The notes beneath the pieces are model-generated. The model ran no database searches, was not told the DNA's origin, and worked only from the letters and a program-made list of their open reading frames with translations. Source: an uncultured Collinsella sp. (GTDB lineage: Bacteria > Actinomycetota > Coriobacteriia > Coriobacteriales > Coriobacteriaceae). From it: a DNA stretch of 26,065 bases. The DNA lies in NCBI GenBank assembly GCA_902470915.1, contig CABRIB010000019.1, positions 1 to 26,065 on the forward strand, in the 5' to 3' direction. The translations under genes were made by a program, and so were the position numbers. Positions 23,924 through 26,065 of the stretch are shown here, one piece after another (position 1 is the stretch's first letter; each line of letters opens with the position of its first letter).

Positions 23924-24763
23924 ATGGGAGCCGTCCACGTTCGCACGCCTAAGAACTTTGTGCTCGAGGAGCGCCTGGAGCGCTACGCCGATGCGATTGA
24001 GACGAACCCCGAGGCCTATGTCGGAGATTGGCGCAAGGCCTGTGCGCCCGCAGGCAGCAAGCCCTTCGAACACCTTCATCTGGATCTGGGCTGTGGCAAG
24101 GGAACCTATCTGGTCGAGCGCGCCCACCGCGAGCCCGACACCCTCTTTATCGGCATGGACCAGGAGCCCATCTGCATCGCCTATGCCGCGCAGAAAATCT
24201 GCGAACAGGGGCTATCCAACGCACTCGTCCTGCCCCGAGGCGCCGCATCGCTGCCACAGCTGTTTGCCGCAGGCGAGCTCGATGCCATCACCATTAACTT
24301 TCCCACGCCGCAGCCCAAGGCCAAGTACGCTAAAAAACGACTCGTCCATGTCGACCATCTGATGCTCTACCGCCCGCTCTTTTCAGCCGGCGCTACCGTC
24401 ACACTGCGCACCGATAGCAAGCCGTTGCGCGATTACGCCCTGGGACAGTTTGCCGCGGCCGGCTACGATACGCTTTGGGTAAGCGACGACGTCCGCCGCG
24501 ACCATCCCGAGCATCCCGAGACCGAGTACGAGCGCCGCACGCGCGAGATGGGTGCCGCCGTCTATGGCATTTGCGCCACACCTGGAGCGCAGCCCAGCGA
24601 TGAACAGCTCGCGGCGGGCCGCGCGCAGGAGCAAAGCCTAGCCTGCTACCTGCCCGATAACCTCGATGAGCTCGCCTATGTGCCTCTGGGCATGGAAGAG
24701 GCCGTCGAGAACTTTAGAAACCGTGCCCGCAAGGGCAAGAAGCGTCTACCGCAAGAGTCCTAG
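23924..24763 (+). CDS. trmB: TrmB-like tRNA (guanine-N7) methyltransferase, atypical active site
   Basis: A 279-residue SAM methyltransferase of the TrmB family, which makes m7G46 in tRNA. Motif I is LHLDLGCGKGTYL (51-63), and FIGMDQEP follows. The family motif reads NFPTPQPKAKYAKKRLVH (125-142), where canonical enzymes have FPDPW-(P/H)K-x-RHxKRR. The Asp and Trp of DPW are Thr and Gln here, and RH is KY. The LRTDSKPLRDYAL segment keeps the TD element. The C-terminus is longer than usual and ends with a basic stretch (NRARKGKKR). It may be a diverged paralogue with a changed target. ATG after AAGGAG. It is likely transcribed alone. Confidence 0.82.
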   Translation: MGAVHVRTPKNFVLEERLERYADAIETNPEAYVGDWRKACAPAGSKPFEHLHLDLGCGKGTYLVERAHREPDTLFIGMDQEPICIAYAAQKICEQGLSNALVLPRGAASLPQLFAAGELDAITINFPTPQPKAKYAKKRLVHVDHLMLYRPLFSAGATVTLRTDSKPLRDYALGQFAAAGYDTLWVSDDVRRDHPEHPETEYERRTREMGAAVYGICATPGAQPSDEQLAAGRAQEQSLACYLPDNLDELAYVPLGMEEAVENFRNRARKGKKRLPQES

Positions 24764-24940
24764 GGGCTTCTGATGGTCGCGGCGTTGGCAAACAAGCGCA
24801 AATAGGCGCCAGACACTATGACCCAATCCGAGGGCACTAAAAAGATAGGAGCCCCCGCTCGTGACCGCGGGTCGGGGCTGCGACAATGATGTTGAAGTGC
24901 CATAGGCGCAGCCGCGCCGCAACGAGGTTGGGAGGCTCCC
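24764..24940 (+). ncRNA. Candidate IS110 bridge-RNA region upstream of transposase
   Basis: This 177-base non-coding stretch lies between trmB and the IS110 transposase. Elements of the IS110 group encode a structured bridge RNA, which pairs with target and donor DNA, from the non-coding end upstream of the transposase. A hairpin is visible: AGCCCC (24850-24855) with GGGGCT (24874-24879), and inside it CCGC/GCGG can pair. GGAGCC (24848-24853) can also pair with GGCTCC (24934-24939), which covers the transposase ribosome site. Exact RNA ends and the binding loops cannot be set from one sequence. Part of the stretch may be host DNA rather than element. Confidence 0.4.
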
Positions 24941-26062
24941 ATGCCAAAGTATTCTACCGCGTTCGGGATGGACGTCCACCTGAGGTCGACCACCGTCTGC
25001 GCCCTCGACGCGGACACCGGCGAGGCCGTGACGAGGAGGTTCCCCGGCAACCCCTGGGGCGAGATCGCCGGGTGGATGGATGGGTTCCCCGGGCCGTCGC
25101 TCGCGGCCTACGAGAGCGGCTACCTCGGCTTCGCCCCGCAAAGGGAGCTCGCCGGGCTCGGCGTCGAGTGCGTCGTCGCCGCGGTCTCGAAGATCCCCAG
25201 GTCGGCCGCCGACTCGGCCTCCAAGAACGACAGGAACGACGCCGCCAGGATGGCCAAGGCGATACTCGCCCACGACATCTCCCCCGTATGGGTCCCCTCC
25301 CCCGAGGTCGAGGGCATCAGGGACCTCGCCGGCGCCTACGACGGGGCGACCGCGCGCCTGGCGACCGCCAAGCAGCGGCTGCTCGCCTTCCTCGCAAAGC
25401 GGGGGTTCGTCTACGGCGGCACCACGCCCGCCGGCAACCCGAGGAAGTACTGGACCTACGACTTCCTGAGGTGGCTCGACAAGGCCAGGCCGGAGGACGA
25501 TGGCGGGGTTCGGGCGCTCGCCGCCCTGAGGAACGAGGTCGAGGCCGCGGCGGAGGCCCGGGCGGACCTGCTCTCCGAGTACAGGGCCGCCGTGGATGCC
25601 AGCCCGATCGCCGCGGAGGCGGCCGCCCTCCAGTCGATCAAGGGCTGCGCCTTCGCGCTGGCCGCGGCCTTCTCGGCCGAGGTCGGCGACTTCACGAGGT
25701 TCCGTTCCGGAAGGCAGGTCACGGCCTATTTCGGCCTCGCGCCGAGTCAGAGGTCGAGCGGCGACTCCGTGCGGCTCGGAGGCATCAGCGGCGCGGGCAA
25801 CGCGCTCGTGAGGAAGCTGGCCGTTGAGGGCTCATGGTGCTACGCCGCGGCACGGCACCAGCCGAAGCTCATGCCGAGGGACACGGGCGTGCCCCTCGAG
25901 ATAAGGATGCACGGGAGGAAGGGGTCCGAGCGGCTCCTGCGGCGGCGCGAGGAGATGCTCGCCCGCGGCGTGCCCGCGGCGAAGGCCAACGCGGCCACCG
26001 CGGCCGAGCTCGTGAGGTGGCTCTGGGCCCTCGGCATGATGTGCCGGGAGGGCGCGGAATAG
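24941..26062 (+). CDS. IS110-family (IS110/IS116/IS902) transposase
   Basis: A full-length 373-residue DEDD transposase. The RuvC-like N-terminal domain has D11 (FGMDVHLRST), E58 (AAYESG), and D97/D100 (KNDRNDAARMAKA). A helical middle part (~120-215) leads to the C-terminal Transposase_20 domain (~230-300; IKGCAFALAAAFSAEVGDF, then GRQVTAYFGLAPSQRSSGDS, and GISGAGNALVRK). This domain provides the catalytic serine, probably S272 or S273. Enzymes of this family use a bridge RNA to choose target and donor sites. ATG after GGGAGG. The reading frame is intact, so the copy may be active. Confidence 0.95.
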   Translation: MPKYSTAFGMDVHLRSTTVCALDADTGEAVTRRFPGNPWGEIAGWMDGFPGPSLAAYESGYLGFAPQRELAGLGVECVVAAVSKIPRSAADSASKNDRNDAARMAKAILAHDISPVWVPSPEVEGIRDLAGAYDGATARLATAKQRLLAFLAKRGFVYGGTTPAGNPRKYWTYDFLRWLDKARPEDDGGVRALAALRNEVEAAAEARADLLSEYRAAVDASPIAAEAAALQSIKGCAFALAAAFSAEVGDFTRFRSGRQVTAYFGLAPSQRSSGDSVRLGGISGAGNALVRKLAVEGSWCYAAARHQPKLMPRDTGVPLEIRMHGRKGSERLLRRREEMLARGVPAAKANAATAAELVRWLWALGMMCREGAE

Positions 26063-26065
26063 ACA

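Larger units (their letters stand above)
24764..26065 (+). mobile_element. IS110-family insertion sequence, right end beyond the window
   Basis: The element comprises the non-coding left region and the transposase gene. Its left border lies somewhere between the trmB stop (24763) and about 24850 and cannot be fixed, because IS110 elements often lack clear terminal inverted repeats and leave no target duplication. The right border is missing; the contig stops three bases after the transposase stop. The DNA is richer in G+C and uses AGG for many arginines, where neighbours use CGC, so it is foreign to this chromosome. Confidence 0.8.

Noticed and set aside
1..26065. tRNA, rRNA genes and CRISPR arrays
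   Set aside because: No tRNA cloverleaf with a CCA-ready end, no rRNA-like segment and no regularly spaced repeat array was seen on reading both strands; no dedicated search could be run.

Overview
The window looks like chromosomal DNA of a gut Coriobacteriia species, most probably Collinsella or a close relative. Base composition is roughly 60% G+C, there are many GTG starts and GGAGG-type ribosome sites, and the gene content fits a Gram-positive anaerobe: an Etf-linked FAD dehydrogenase, sortase-type surface proteins, KdgT, AzlCD and DUF554. The genus is an inference from gene content and protein style, not from a marker gene. The sequence is a contig from a short-read library. Bases 1-46 are Illumina Nextera adapter with an i7 index, and the right end stops three bases after an IS110 transposase, a usual assembly break point.

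Left part (47-4417): a membrane diguanylate cyclase cut off by the adapter, a 2-keto-3-deoxygluconate permease (kdgT), the azlCD branched-chain amino-acid exporter pair, and an HD-domain hydrolase. Next (4414-8039), on the minus strand, is a tight three-gene operon: FAD-binding oxidase/D-lactate-dehydrogenase-like protein, EtfB, and EtfA with an N-terminal two-cluster ferredoxin domain. It matches the layout of electron-bifurcating/confurcating Ldh-Etf complexes such as LctBCD of Acetobacterium.

Middle (8040-11592): a 346-base leader region with repeats and a hairpin precedes a plus-strand five-gene locus. It encodes a small cytoplasmic protein, a membrane-anchored beta protein, a secreted WxL-like beta protein, a 93-residue protein with an LAQTG sortase-type signal, and a cysteine-rich secreted protein. 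I know of no named system with this exact composition; it is the best candidate here for an undescribed system. A DUF554 membrane protein follows.

Defence (12435-18134): TerB-domain protein, DUF2791/BrxD-like ATPase and Lhr/BrxHI-like helicase form a complete Shango-type anti-phage system (sngABC), with its own extended -10 promoter and a structured sngB-sngC junction.

Right part (18161-26065): elp3 and a membrane-anchored spermidine-synthase-like protein form one minus-strand operon. A second carries an XRE-type membrane regulator and a DUF4097 membrane protein. On the plus strand are a Trm9-like methyltransferase and a divergent TrmB-like methyltransferase. Elp3 and Trm9 catalyse consecutive wobble-uridine steps in eukaryotes, so their closeness here may be meaningful. 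The window ends in an IS110-family element whose 177-base upstream non-coding region is a candidate bridge-RNA locus. I saw no rRNA, tRNA or CRISPR array.
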